Assembly (NCBI GenBank): GCA_963576475.1
Contig: OY754977.1
Coordinates: 11,411,089-11,475,088, forward strand
Reading direction: 5' to 3'
From: Molanna angustata
Taxonomy: Eukaryota; Arthropoda; Insecta; Trichoptera; Molannidae
DNA length: 64,000 nt
Shown here: positions 20,270 to 31,346 of the stretch, piece by piece
Layout of the letters: each line of letters opens with the position of its first letter
Position numbering within the stretch: position 1 is the first letter of the stretch
The notes under the pieces: model-generated
The model's database searches: none
Seen by the model: the letters and a program-made list of their open reading frames with translations, nothing else
Told to the model about the DNA's origin: nothing
Made by a program: the position numbers and the translations under genes

Positions 20270-21828
20270 TGATCGTTTCATCCCTGATGCGGTCCCTGAG
20301 AGTTTTTCCAGCAATGGAGCGCAGGTTATTCATTTTAGCCATTCTAAGACAGCTATTTGTCCTGTTGGAATCGACTCTTACTTTTATCCCATATATTATA
20401 ATAGAGCTTTTGTTAGTATAAAACATTATCTTTGCTCAGAATATCCTCAGCCACAAACTTATGAAATTAATAAGGATTTGTCAACTGTACAAATTATCTC
20501 AATTCAACTTTTAAAGCGTATTTTAAAATTTGCGCACCATAAGATTACCAACTGATCTCTGTCTATGTTGAACGCATTTAAGACAAGTGTACTTTGCTCA
20601 ATCGCGTAAAGCCTCCCTAGGTTTTCTGCAGAAAAATAAATATCATAATATATTGGTAAAAAATGGTATTAAATTTATTTTCATTGCGGTATAATATGAC
20701 AAAATATTCTCACAAATGAACCAGTTGTGCTTTTACAACGAGATTTATATTTCATTTAATGTGTATCTCCTATTTTTTCCGTATAAATTACAATTTATTT
20801 CTTCGATGTTTTTTGAATTATAATTTCCAAAACATTTTCTAGCGCTTCATCAATTGATTGAAACCGTCTTTATGATATTACAGAAAGATGTATATGAACT
20901 ATTAATTTAAAAAAATATGATAATTTAAAAGTTTATAAAAACTCGTTTCTATAATTATTATACTTCAGTGGGTCAACAGATATCGCATATGGGTTTTGGG
21001 TTGAATTAGTATATATTCATTCGTAAACAAGGATATTAGTTCTCGTAAAAAATCGATATTTGCGATTAGGATTAACATAATCGTTACAAATTTTCTGGCT
21101 CAGCATTAAACTTCTCTCGTTTATCGTATAGCTGCAGTGTTAATAGCCATGTTTTTTTCTTTCAAATTAGCATATCATATTTTTCTGCTATCTAAATTTC
21201 TCTCTAATTAGCATGTAAAGCATTTTCAAGGTCGAGTTTAATATATCTCGCATTAAATTAGCACGCTGCGCCGTAGTGATGTGTGTAACTATGTAATCTC
21301 GGTCTTGTATTTTGCAAAGACTGCTTTCAATACTCGAGCGAAAATTATGACTAAGTATAACTACTAATCAGTGAGATCTTTGAATATTGTTTTATTAGTA
21401 TTTTATAACTACGGCATTGTTTATTTATTTATTTTCTTTCAGTAAACTTCAGCGTTGTAAATTGTGTGGTTACATAATATGGCGCTACTAAAATAAGTAC
21501 AATGTACATAATGTTTTTTTCTAATTTAAAAAGAATGAAATAAAAATGTATAAACAATTATGCTGAGCAGTAAGTAAAAGAATAACAATAATAAGAGAGA
21601 AAAAAACTATTGATAAAAAAATACAATTCATAATGAGCAAATCTAACTGGTCTGGAAGTTAGTTAAAAATCGATTCCAGTACCTTAAGATAGAAACGCGA
21701 AGTTAAAGAAATGGCTGCAATAATAATATTTTTTACCTAGTGGGGCATTGTTGACCATCGAATTATTATTTAATTTTACAGAGAGACAAATAAAAAAAAA
21801 TATTTTTTTTTCATTTTGATTGAATCTT
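20270..21828. other. No gene recognised
   Basis: About 1.6 kb of A+T-rich sequence with no recognisable domain, SINE or LINE motif. Confidence 0.5.
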
Positions 21829-22924
21829 GACTATTATGGTGACAGGAAAATTATTCGAAAGACAATTATTCGAATGCTCAATTATACGAAAATCAATTTT
21901 ACGAATGGCAATTATTCGAATCACATTTTTTCGAAAAACAATTTTCCGAACACACAATTATCAGAAATTACAATTGTTCGAATTTTTATGACGTCATGTT
22001 GGTAGTATTGTGAGAGGAATAAACCATAGATTTTTGTTATAATATACTAGATGTCGTAGTTTTGTATGTATGAATCGAAGTGAGGCATTTTTCCGGGGTA
22101 TTTTTGACGTTTTCGTACATCGTTTTTCCATAGAGAATAACGACTAATGTGAATTGTTTTCGGATTTATTTGTCGTAAAAAACACTTTGTTAATTAACAT
22201 TTAGAGAAAAGTTATTTGGGATTTGTTGAAATGTAAGGAAAACTAAAATATGTTGCCAACCAAAACGTGATAGGTACGCGCGTTAGTCCATGACTCACTT
22301 TTTGCACGGAGAACCTACTACATCTACATAGTAGGTATATTATGTATAATAAAAATCTATGGAATAAACAACATGGCGACGCACCGCGCTGTCGGATATC
22401 CTAGGATGTACACCGATTTATTTAAACTTAACCTACAAAACTTTGGTAAAAATAGGTTGGTTAGGTTTGCTTGTAGTTATAATTGCGACTGGCGTGAGCC
22501 AGTTGCATTATATATTATAAAAAGTAACTATAATATTAAAATAAAATAACTAAATTGGTGTGAATACTAGATAAACATGATGTGCCAAAATCAAAAACTC
22601 GTGTACAAACTAGGCTATCCCGCGCTGTCAAAGATTAGTTATTAAAAATGTGCAAACATACGTACCCAACAATAATACAACAAGTAATAATAGTCTTCAT
22701 CGAATATATTTTACTGGCAACAAAATAAATATGTCAAAGGAGGCAACATAATGACAAAAAAATATATTAAATTCGGTCAATTGGTATTCCAACAAATGTT
22801 AGTTCGAATAATTTGCTTTCGGACAATTGTCATTCTGATAACTGATTTTTGATTAATTGTTATTCGTACAATTGCGCATTCGAACAATTGTGTTTCGAAG
22901 AATTTTCATGTAATCGACTATTAT
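21829..22924. mobile_element. Foldback-like element with iterated inverted arms
   Basis: The element (21,838-22,915, ~1.08 kb) is flanked by the 9-bp direct repeat gactattat (21,829-21,837 and 22,916-22,924). The left arm (to ~21,985) is made of about nine units of 15-17 bp of the form caattattcgaa plus three or four variable bases; the cgaa core recurs at 21,856, 21,871, 21,887, 21,902, 21,917, 21,932, 21,947, a variant near 21,962, and 21,979. The right arm (~22,780-22,915) is its diverged reverse complement. Long inverted arms made of short tandem units with 9-bp duplications are the hallmark of Drosophila Foldback elements. No transposase is seen in the ~800-bp centre, which itself has a smaller inverted pair (near 22,025 and 22,345). 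Confidence 0.82.
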
Positions 22925-23210
22925 CAGTATTTTGTAAGACCAAGGTTATCAAAATGATTCTGGCAGTCTTTGTCTGGCATTTGTCCATCACGATCGGGCT
23001 GTGGTTTACCTATAAATAAGATATCATCATATTATAGCCTCCTACTGGGTATTCGCATATCACTTGTCTATTATTTTAATTGTCTATTCATTTTGTTTAT
23101 TGCTACCGCGCGCTCGTTAAATCAAAGAATCAAATTTAACAAACTGAAACGTTTAACTATTGACTGGAGATTGTTGTATTCAACTACCATGTCATGACGT
23201 ATTTTTATAT

Positions 23211-23275
23211 ACTAGTTGCATGTAACACATGAGATCCAACTGTCGATGGCGATACTATGTATACGATGAAGATCG
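23211..23275 (-). repeat. Dispersed repeat end (shared with 41,868-41,922)
   Basis: From actagttgcatgtaacacat to gatggcgata it is the reverse complement of 41,868-41,922. Both copies stop at the same ctagt point, so this is a true element terminus. Only about 55-65 bp is shared. Confidence 0.75.
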
Positions 23276-23694
23276 CGAACTACTTCTACGCCGGAGGACG
23301 CTATAGGACTCTTTGGTCCTGTTCATCCCCGACGCAGCCGCAACGTCAAACAACACAATATCCTCCGCGATATCTATCCGCGAGTTCAACCACTACCCCT
23401 AAGAGTCCAATATATGTATAGTTGAAGAATATATCCTTTATTCATATCCATATCCTTATTTGTTGCTATGAATTATTATTATTTTTTTTTGTTTTGATAG
23501 TATTTAAGTGTTATACGTATTTTCTTTGATTTCTTTTCCTCTTATTTATTTGCTGTTGTACATACACAATATTGTCATACTTTGTAATCTGGTTGGTTTG
23601 AAGAAATCGCCTAATGGCAATAAGCCCGCCAGTGTACAATTATATTTGTTTTTATATTATGTACAAGAAGATGTATAAATAAATAGTATGTATA
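23276..23694 (+). mobile_element. LINE 3' end with shared tail
   Basis: The tail ctggttggtttgaagaaatc then taatggcaataagcccgcca (about 23,590-23,632) and the following ttgtttttatattatgtaca match, in reverse orientation, the 3' UTR of the LINE fragment at 57,265-58,335. It ends in an ataaataaatag-type tail. A less A+T-rich stretch upstream (23,276-23,410) may be decayed ORF2, but no motif was read with certainty. Confidence 0.65.
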
Positions 23695-23850
23695 GATGGG
23701 TGGTGGCAGAGCGGTTAGCGTGCTGGGCTAGTAATCCAGTGGTCGCGAGTTCGAATACTGCCATGAATGATTTCGTTCACCTATAGCACGAGCATTTATG
23801 CTTAATTTAGGGAATGTATGAGGATGTATATGTTCTTGTTACAAGAACAT
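23695..23850 (+). mobile_element. SINE-B copy 1 (plus)
   Basis: The tRNA-like head has box A at tggcagagcggttagcg, an anticodon-like stem (ctggg, loop, atccag) and box B at gagttcgaatactgcc. The body carries gttcacctatagcacgagc and gcttaatttagggaatg. The head resembles a tRNA gene, but the T-stem does not pair and the same body follows in every copy, so it is a SINE. Confidence 0.85.
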
Positions 23851-24040
23851 ATTCTTTATTTTTAAAATAGAAAACGTACCAAAATATGAATTGTATATTG
23901 AAATTTTATTTTCTTAACAAACGTGTATGTCAGGATACAATAAGGTGGAGGTTAGTCCTTTTTTGCTATCCAGAATATGTAAACAGCTTGATGGTATGTA
24001 TACATGTACGGAGTTTGACTAACAAACTGTTAAGAGTATA

Positions 24041-24110
24041 AGGTGATGCACACCCTAATACCTGTCGCTGGTTACCTTACATGTGGGATATGCCGTTATG
24101 GTATATGTAC
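24041..24110 (+). repeat. R75 short repeat, copy 2
   Basis: gcacaccctaatacctgtcg then tgggatatgccgttatgg and tat. It contains a small insertion relative to the other copies. Confidence 0.65.
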
Positions 24111-24654
24111 ATTGTTAGTTTATAGTAAAATTGTACCGGCCAATTTTTTTTATATGATATCTGCTTTTACACCTAATTGCAATTATTTTACGAGAGAAGT
24201 ATTTTACAAAATCATATTTATTCCTTGTAGGGGCGTGATGTCTCGTTTGATCGTTGAAAATTACACACATTTTTTCTAGGAAGTAAGTTTTCTAAGAAAT
24301 AAGAATGAATTGTTTTGAGCATCACGTCTCATTACTGCTTTATCCTTTATCTTGTAGGATCTCTGACCTTTCGCATTTACTTTAAATAGATGTTATCTTG
24401 GAAGGTTGTAATAATCCTTTAGCGAAGGTACGGTTTATCTTGTTTTTACCATGATACGTGATAATTTCCAGATTTCCTGAGTTTGTGAGCAAAATAAACA
24501 ATTCACGACTTTATACAATTTTCGAGTATAGTGACAGCATTGTTTCGTAGTAAGTTATAAACATAAAACGAAAGTAGTTTTGATCGTATACACATGGAAT
24601 GAGTTATAAATTTGACTTTTATCCATACTTAGGTGTATTTATGGTATTTTTGTG

Positions 24655-24823
24655 TAAATGAATATTCCTTTGTTAAATAAGTGCATATACATCTTTCTAC
24701 ATTCCCTAAATGAAGCATAAATGCTTGTGCTATAGGTGAACGAATCGGTCGAGGCAGGATTCGAACTCGCGACCAATGGATTACTAGCCCAGCACGCTAA
24801 CCGCTGTGCCATCGACCCATCTT
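24655..24823 (-). mobile_element. SINE-B copy 2 (minus)
   Basis: Minus-strand copy: body (acattccctaaat, aagcataaatgcttgtgc), then box B (aggattcgaactcgcgacc), anticodon-like stem and box A (ccgctgtgccatcg). Confidence 0.85.
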
Positions 24824-24914
24824 ATAGATTGAATGAAGAAATTTTGTTATGTGGAAATAAATAAGATATAGGTATATCACCAAAAATATTTAAAAATATT
24901 TTTTTTTATATAAA

Positions 24915-25084
24915 AATGAATATGTCCTTGTTAAACAAGTACATATACATCTTCCTACGTTCCCTAAAATGAGTTCCATAAATGCTTGTGCTATAAGTGA
25001 ACGAAATCGGTCGAGGCAGGATTCGAACTCGCGACCACTGAATTACTAGCCCAGCGCGCTAACCGCTCTGCCATCGACCCATCT
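24915..25084 (-). mobile_element. SINE-B copy 3 (minus)
   Basis: Same structure and orientation as copy 2, about 90 bp away. It differs by a small insertion in the body (aaaatgagttccataaatgc). The two may be independent insertions or a tandem duplication. Confidence 0.85.
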
Positions 25085-25588
25085 AAAAATTTATTAGTAA
25101 TAAATTGACTATAAGGGTGCAATGAACAAATTATGCGCGCGATAACTGCGCTCTCTCTGTTATCACTGTCATTTCTTGACTTCGTGATTTTTTTTTTGGC
25201 AATCGTAACAGCCATTACAACTTTATTTACCATAAATCCCTTTGTCATTGTAAATTCTTCTAAATTATCTACTTTGTAATCTTGATCATCATTCTAGGTG
25301 AAGTTCCTGTCAGTTAGCATTGTGATGAACTATGTTTCACGTTAATATTTCTTTCAGTTTTATTGTTTTTTTTAAAACTTTTTTGGCACTTGTTGGGGCA
25401 GTGCTAATAAGGTTTGAGAATTTTCTCAAGTCTTCTTGTCTTGTATTCTTCAATGTTCTGTTATCAGTATCCGTAATAAAAAAAAAATGACAGTGGCCAA
25501 ATTACAGATCAATTTGTTTTCATTTCATGATTTGCTAAAGACGATTCTGGTAGGACCACGTGGTGAGAATGGCAGATAATAGGTCGCC
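25085..25588. other. No gene recognised
   Basis: Non-coding. A minus-strand frame at 24,991-25,248 overlaps SINE-B copy 3 and encodes nothing recognisable. Confidence 0.5.
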
Positions 25589-26551
25589 TAAGGGCCGGTC
25601 TTATAAACGAAATACCAAATATTCGTAAGTATGTTAAGGATTTACTAACGGATGGATGTTCCTAAGTAGATATTACTATCGGCGGTATTATAAAACTATT
25701 TTAACTGTCCGTTTATTTGACAGTTACAGTCTAATTAGACTACAATGGATTTTCAATAGATTTGTAATGGACCATAATGGATTGTAATGGATAAAGCGGT
25801 GCTGCCATTGCAATATATAAACAGAGTGTTTAATTTTTTTGCTTACTTCAAACAATATCAAAAATTACAAAAATGGTGATAATCCTTTATTATTTAGCAA
25901 GCGCGATGGATTAGCAATTCAGTGGATGCGGTTTCAAATCTCGCCTCAACTGATTTTGTTCACTTATATCACAAGCATTTATGCCTAATTTATGGCATTA
26001 AAATGAAATTTATAAATTTTAATGCATATGTAGGTACTAGTTACAATTAATTATTCATTCATTTTTTAATAATTTTGTTTTCTTATATTTTATTTTTATT
26101 TTAAGTTTTAAAAAAATAATTAAAATAAAATAAAACGAAATTCAGTGTCATCCATATCATGTTGAAATAATAAAATATTTGGTCAAACACAAACTTGTAA
26201 TCAAATTCGTTTCGGTTATTCAAAATCACTGTTGCCCGACATTTTTTATCGAAAAAAAAGCAATTCAATATAAAAATCAAAAAAATATGAAGCAGTATTT
26301 TTCAAAATATTCGTAATATTAAAAATGTACCGCAACATAAAAAAAACAAGTGTGGTAAAACTCAATCCTTCCATAACTTATCGTTAACGAACGCTTAATC
26401 GGTGGTCCGACCGTCAGTAAAGGATATCGGTAAAAATTTACTAAAATTTAACTAACGGATTGTTATAAGACGAAATATAGAGCATTTGTATCAAATTTCG
26501 GTTTATTTGGTCTGAAATCTAACTAACGGACGTTTATAAGACCGGCCCTAA
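25589..26551. mobile_element. Harbinger-like non-autonomous TIR element
   Basis: The inverted ends gggccggtcttataaacg (25,592) and cgtttataagaccggccc (to 26,548) are flanked by taa on both sides (25,589-25,591 and 26,549-26,551). A 3-bp TWA duplication and GC-rich short TIRs fit the PIF/Harbinger superfamily. The element is 957 bp and has no transposase. Subterminal phrases (actaacgga, tccgttt) recur inward of both ends. A degenerate SINE-B is nested inside. Confidence 0.87.
25890..26010 (+). mobile_element. SINE-B copy 4, degenerate, nested
   Basis: gcgcgatggattagcaattcag, then a decayed box B (gtttcaaatctcgcc) and body gttcacttatatcacaagc and gcatttatgcctaattta. Box A is eroded. It sits inside the Harbinger-like element. 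Confidence 0.65.
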
Positions 26552-27261
26552 AAATATCTCCCAATAAATTAATTTTGACTATCGACCACGAGGTAGACCA
26601 TCTTAGAAATGGAGACATCGCTGGAGCTCGGCGTCACAATAGGGCTTTCGGGAGGGGCACACATAAAACAACAGGTTTCCAAAACCAACTACAAGAAGAA
26701 GATTTGCTAAAGAAGGAAATACTAAATTAAAGCCATTTTTTCAAACAATGTTTCCTCTTTTCTTTCATTGTAATCAGCTGAAAACGTTACCGTGTCTGTA
26801 CGGTAATTTATTTATATTTCTGTCTGTTTAACATTATTATTTTCAACCTCATAAATAGAGTTCGTGATGGTTAAGTACAACAAACACTAAATGTTCCATT
26901 GAAAGGTTCATCCAACCAGTAAATACAATGTATATCCAGTTATCCACGTATTTTACTCTCCAATGTCTCATTAATAGACTTTTGTGTATTTCGTATCGTC
27001 TCAAGTACATACTTCCTTCGCAATTAAACCGAGACGGCATCCAGCACTTGAATCAATTACAGCATCACGATCTGGAAACTGATTCATAATTGCCTGTCCC
27101 ATGATGCAGTTTTGACCAAATAAATAAGCTATGCAAAAATCATCTCGATAGGCTAACGGTTATCTAACTACTTCTAGTATTTCTAAGTTTTCATTATTTA
27201 AATTATTTATTGTAGTATGCGGCGAGCTTATTATTCCCTAATAACCAGCACTCTTTGGTAC
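26552..27261. other. No gene recognised
   Basis: Around 26,580-26,700 plus-strand phrases (gaccacgaggtagacc, caacaggtttcc) resemble LINE tail sequence but no peptide motif could be confirmed. The rest is featureless. Confidence 0.45.
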
Positions 27262-27368
27262 TCTATAGTTTTAGAGTTCTCCAGACTCATCTTATGTTCT
27301 TCGTGTGCTCATTTAATGTTTTGCAAGGGGCTGTTTTTACTCCCCATGATCAGAACGGGTAGTGGTGG
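27262..27368 (+). mobile_element. R1-clade LINE, orphan 3' end
   Basis: This ~107-bp stretch matches the 3' UTR of the full-length R1-clade element at 39,908-40,010: shared phrases are ttttagagttctcc, ttttgcaaggggc, ccccat and cagaacgggt. It ends at gtagtggtgg where the full-length copy has gtggtggtggggg. It is a strongly 5'-truncated copy and supports the 3' boundary of the family. Confidence 0.82.
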
Positions 27369-28565
27369 ATGAAGAACATGTACTGTAGCATGTTCTTATG
27401 AACATTTATTTTCGATATGAGGTTCCCCAAATTATGATTATTAGAATAATATATATGAACTGATAAAATCATCCTATTTATTTTGTTATTCTTCTTCGTT
27501 CCTGTGATAGACCGTGGTTTGTTCTTTAGAGGATACCTCCTTCGTGAGGTCAATTCTCAGCTATCCTTTCATCTTTTTGAGGTTTTCCCCGAGGACGAGT
27601 CTCATGAGGCTGTTTACGTATTGCTCTGATTATACTAAACTTTTTAAGGGAAACTATAGAATTTGCTTTATAAGTAAAAGCTTGTTTTGATAACTCGGCC
27701 AGAGATTGTAATGCCTGTTCGAATCTTGTAATAAATAATCTACTAACCGTGTTAGTACTTTAAGGTACGTTGTACTTATACACACGGTATTATTTTATAT
27801 TTATATATGTATTGAAACAGGTTGGAGAAGTTTTGTACAATATCTTGGTTTAATATGGAGAACGAAAATAATAAGATTGCGACTGTTTACCGTTTATCCA
27901 ATTCTTTTTGAAAATTATCACTTTAGGAACCCGTTTTACTATTTATTTCTGTTGCATAGTTTGTTTATAATAATAATTATATTCATTGATGATTCATTCA
28001 CGATTCCAATTTGTCGAAAGTTTTAAGTTGTATTCGGACCATTGAATCGGCGGCAGCTCTTGTAATTATTATTAGCTTGCATTTCGGCAATGCTCTCGTT
28101 TTTATATTATACAGACCTGACGATCTTATTATCTATTTTCCGAACGAGAACTTCTATGTGTATTTCGTCATAAATTCTCGTTGACCCTAAAAGTGGTTCT
28201 TTAATAATCAGAGTTGCGTGAACGGTGCTCGATGCCTAATGAGAGGATGGATGGTTGGATCGTCGGCTGTGTGAAGGTGAAGGTACTTGCAATGCGGAAG
28301 TGGATCGAAGCACCTACCACTTCATCTGATGTCGTTTCTATCTCAAATAAATTTATCACCACGAGCTGCTCGTATTCCTGTTATACCGGAGACCCTCTCA
28401 TCTGAGTTATGACTTATCGTTGAATTGTGACGATTTCGCCTCGTATCGTCATCGTATAATACCCATACCTAATCTTCATATACGACTCTGAACGACTTCT
28501 CATTTCTTCCCGTTTTATGATCGTAATTGTAGGTCTGATGTGACTTTAATGCAAGCAGCAATGTC
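27369..28565. other. No gene recognised
   Basis: Directly after the orphan 3' end lies a short inverted pair (agaacatg at ~27,372 and catgttct at ~27,388). The rest is A+T-rich and non-coding. Confidence 0.5.
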
Positions 28566-28690
28566 GGATAGGTTGGTGGCAGAGTGGCTATTTCGATGGA
28601 TTTATTAACCAGTGAACTTGAGTTACAATTCTACTTCTACAAATATAGGTGCAAGCATTTGCTTAGTCAGCGCCCTTTAGATGCAGTTTT
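28566..28690 (+). mobile_element. SINE-B copy 5, degenerate
   Basis: ggttggtggcagagtggcta (box A region), ggatttattaaccagtgaac (anticodon-like stem), a decayed box B and the body word gcaagcatttgctta. Old copy. Confidence 0.65.
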
Positions 28691-30939
28691 TTTGGAGACT
28701 AGTGATGTTAATCTTGTGAAGTAGTATTTTGGAAAAAAATATCTCCAAATTAAATGTAATCGTATTTTGTAATCATTTGACAATTTATGACAAACCACTT
28801 TGTTTTATTATTTTATACGACGGGTTTCTAAGCGACCGCTTCTACATCAGGACAGATGAAAACTTTTTGTATTTAGTAGTGTACTGCGTAATTGTGTCGT
28901 TTCGACTCTCGTGAATAAAACAATGCTATTTGTAATAATTAAAAATATGCTACAAGTCAATCCTAAAATTATGTCGACTCATTTACATTATTATACTAGA
29001 AATTCATGGCGACAATGCTTTCTTCGTGAAATCCCGATCTGTGGTGTATATATGCTGTGTTTAATGTAACCATTATTTGTGATGATTTTATGTTGTGACA
29101 ATTTACCGATGTACTACAAATATCGTCTGTTAGGAGATGTTGAATGCGTTGCGGTTGGATTTATTGTCTCTATACCAAGTATTGGTTCACGATCCCACCA
29201 ATAATTTGTGATGCTTTGATTTCTCTCCGTTTAATCCACAAAGAGCCGCAGTGCTGTATGTGTATGTATGTAAGTTCTCTCTTAGATAGCTGGGTCGTCA
29301 TTACCCGGTGATCTCCACAATCAACATCATGTTTTATTACGTCTTTGTTTCAGGGCTCTGTTCCATGATAACACCGATAGATAGGTTGTTTTAGGAAATT
29401 GCAAACGTAATGTTCCATCGTTTAAGATATTATGTATGTATGGGAAGAAACTGAACCTGCAGTTAGTTCCCGGAATATACTATGCTTCCATTGCAAGCTA
29501 TTATACTAAACACAAACTCGAGTAGGTCAATACTCACAGCATCAAGGACAATTTGGGTAAAAGATGCATGAAATTAATATAATACCCAAAATGAATATAG
29601 TACCCAATAAAAAATAACAACTTATTAAACCCCGTCAAATGTTAAATACGTTTCGAAACAAAACATGCAGTCGTATTGAGGTGTCAAGACTTGGAGCTCC
29701 ATGTATATTGACTGTTATTCATTTTATAAAAAAAAATATCTATTGTTTCAAAAATTTATGAAACTCAAATTTTCAAAACTTGTGAGAATTTTCAATGTTT
29801 TGAATTATGAAATCATAGAGAAGAAATAAGACGTTGTACATGGTATATTGATGAGCTAAAAATTACGCATATGGGTCTATAGAACATATAGTTTCGGGTA
29901 CACAATAACACAAAATTTCATAGTAGGTACACAAAACTCTTATTACGAAACTCATAATATACAATCTCGATATGATACCCGTTGAGAATTTAATGTAAAT
30001 ATACACATAAAAATAGTAAAAGCATAACGCTCAACTATTACATTCGTTTGTAATTTTCATCGCCAAATCCGTACTTTTCGAAAATCCATTTTATACGGCC
30101 TTTACATACCATCCGGTTGTATGTAACACTACACTTGATCTTGGCATAACAACAACATCATTAATATGCTTATTTACTATTCACGAAGAACTGAAGAAGT
30201 AAACGACAAAATAATAATGTATAATAATGCGAACCAGTTTCGCGGCTTAGTTTTGTCAGTTTTGTGTTTTGACATTTCACGCGATGTTACTGCCGGTTCT
30301 CGGCTTGTTATATTACATTGCAATTCCAAAATTTAATAATGTTATTATACTGTTTATTGCCATTTCCCATGCATTGTCTGTTCTGTATATATAGTACGGC
30401 AATAAACATAATGGATCTTATTTTTTTACAACCGCGCATAAGTCATCACTTTGTAAAATATGTCAGTCGTTATATTATGTACTACTGTGCCAAATATGTC
30501 CACGATTGTCGGGGGCCATCAAATCTAAATTTACAACACTTTCGCGTCGTAAAATTTGTTTTTTTTTTGTAAATAGTATTATATTATTCACGTGGCAAAG
30601 TATTCACGTTTGACAATTTTTCTTAAAAGCTATAAAAAGTATGTATACGCCCATTAATAATAATAATATTTAATATTTACAAAGCGCCGTTTAATGATTC
30701 AGAATTAGTGTGTGATGAATGAGGTTTATATCAAAGCCAGGAATTTTATGCGATTCAAAAAGGCCAGCACAGCTGAAAAGTCAAACTCATACTCTTCTAT
30801 GGCTTCCAATGCTGGACAATGTACCACTCCTATTCTAGGCAAATGCAAACTGCTGAAATAGGTACGTATTCTTACATAGACATATAGTCAACTGTCTTTA
30901 CGGAACAAAAAAATATACGTATTCCAGGAAGCCTAGACG
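28691..30939. other. 2.2 kb without recognised feature
   Basis: A+T-rich sequence. Short frames occur (for example 28,729-28,914 and 30,318-30,572) but none has a domain, and I see no SINE, LINE or TIR motif. Confidence 0.5.
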
Positions 30940-31150
30940 TAGAAAATATCAAGATAAAGGAGAGACAATTGACACGTTGGATGCAGGCTACCAGTTTAAA
31001 TTGTGAACCAAGTGATGTCCATGAATCTTCCTCTACTTACATCCAGAGGAAGACGAAAGAATTCTTGGAAAGTGCAATGGCGCAACCAGATGCAGATATG
31101 CTATATGGCCTGGGCGATAATGAGTATGACAGAAGATCATATTTATTTTT
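30940..31150 (+). pseudogene. LINE ORF2 tail fragment
   Basis: Two overlapping plus-strand frames give RQLTRWMQATSLN and LTSRGRRKNSWKVQWRNQMQ then ICYMAWAIMSMTEDH. The basic 'RGRRKxxW...MTEDR' layout is that of the C-terminal tail of RTE-like LINE proteins. The frame changes show that it is dead. Confidence 0.55.
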
Positions 31151-31151
31151 T

Positions 31152-31346
31152 AGTTGTCGAGCAACTAACTAGTCCTATGTTAAATATTAATTTAACACGC
31201 ATCCAATAACAAATTGCGCCACATTCTGGAGACTTAGGGTATTAATTGTCTCACGGATCCAGACTGAAAACAAAATTAAAAACTGTGTCTCCACCTGGAA
31301 TCGAGCAGTCAGATACATACCTACCCAACTGAGGCACGAAGGCCGA
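31152..31346 (-). mobile_element. SINE-A copy 5 (minus)
   Basis: Body (attctggagactta, cagactgaaaacaaaatt) and head (ccacctggaatcgag, then cccaactgaggcacg). A deletion removes part of the head around box B. Confidence 0.85.

Noticed and set aside
23695..23770. tRNA-like sequences (also at 24,750, 25,020 and 42,611) as tRNA genes
   Set aside because: Box A and box B are good, but the T-stem does not pair and the same non-tRNA body follows in the clearer copies; these are SINE-B heads.
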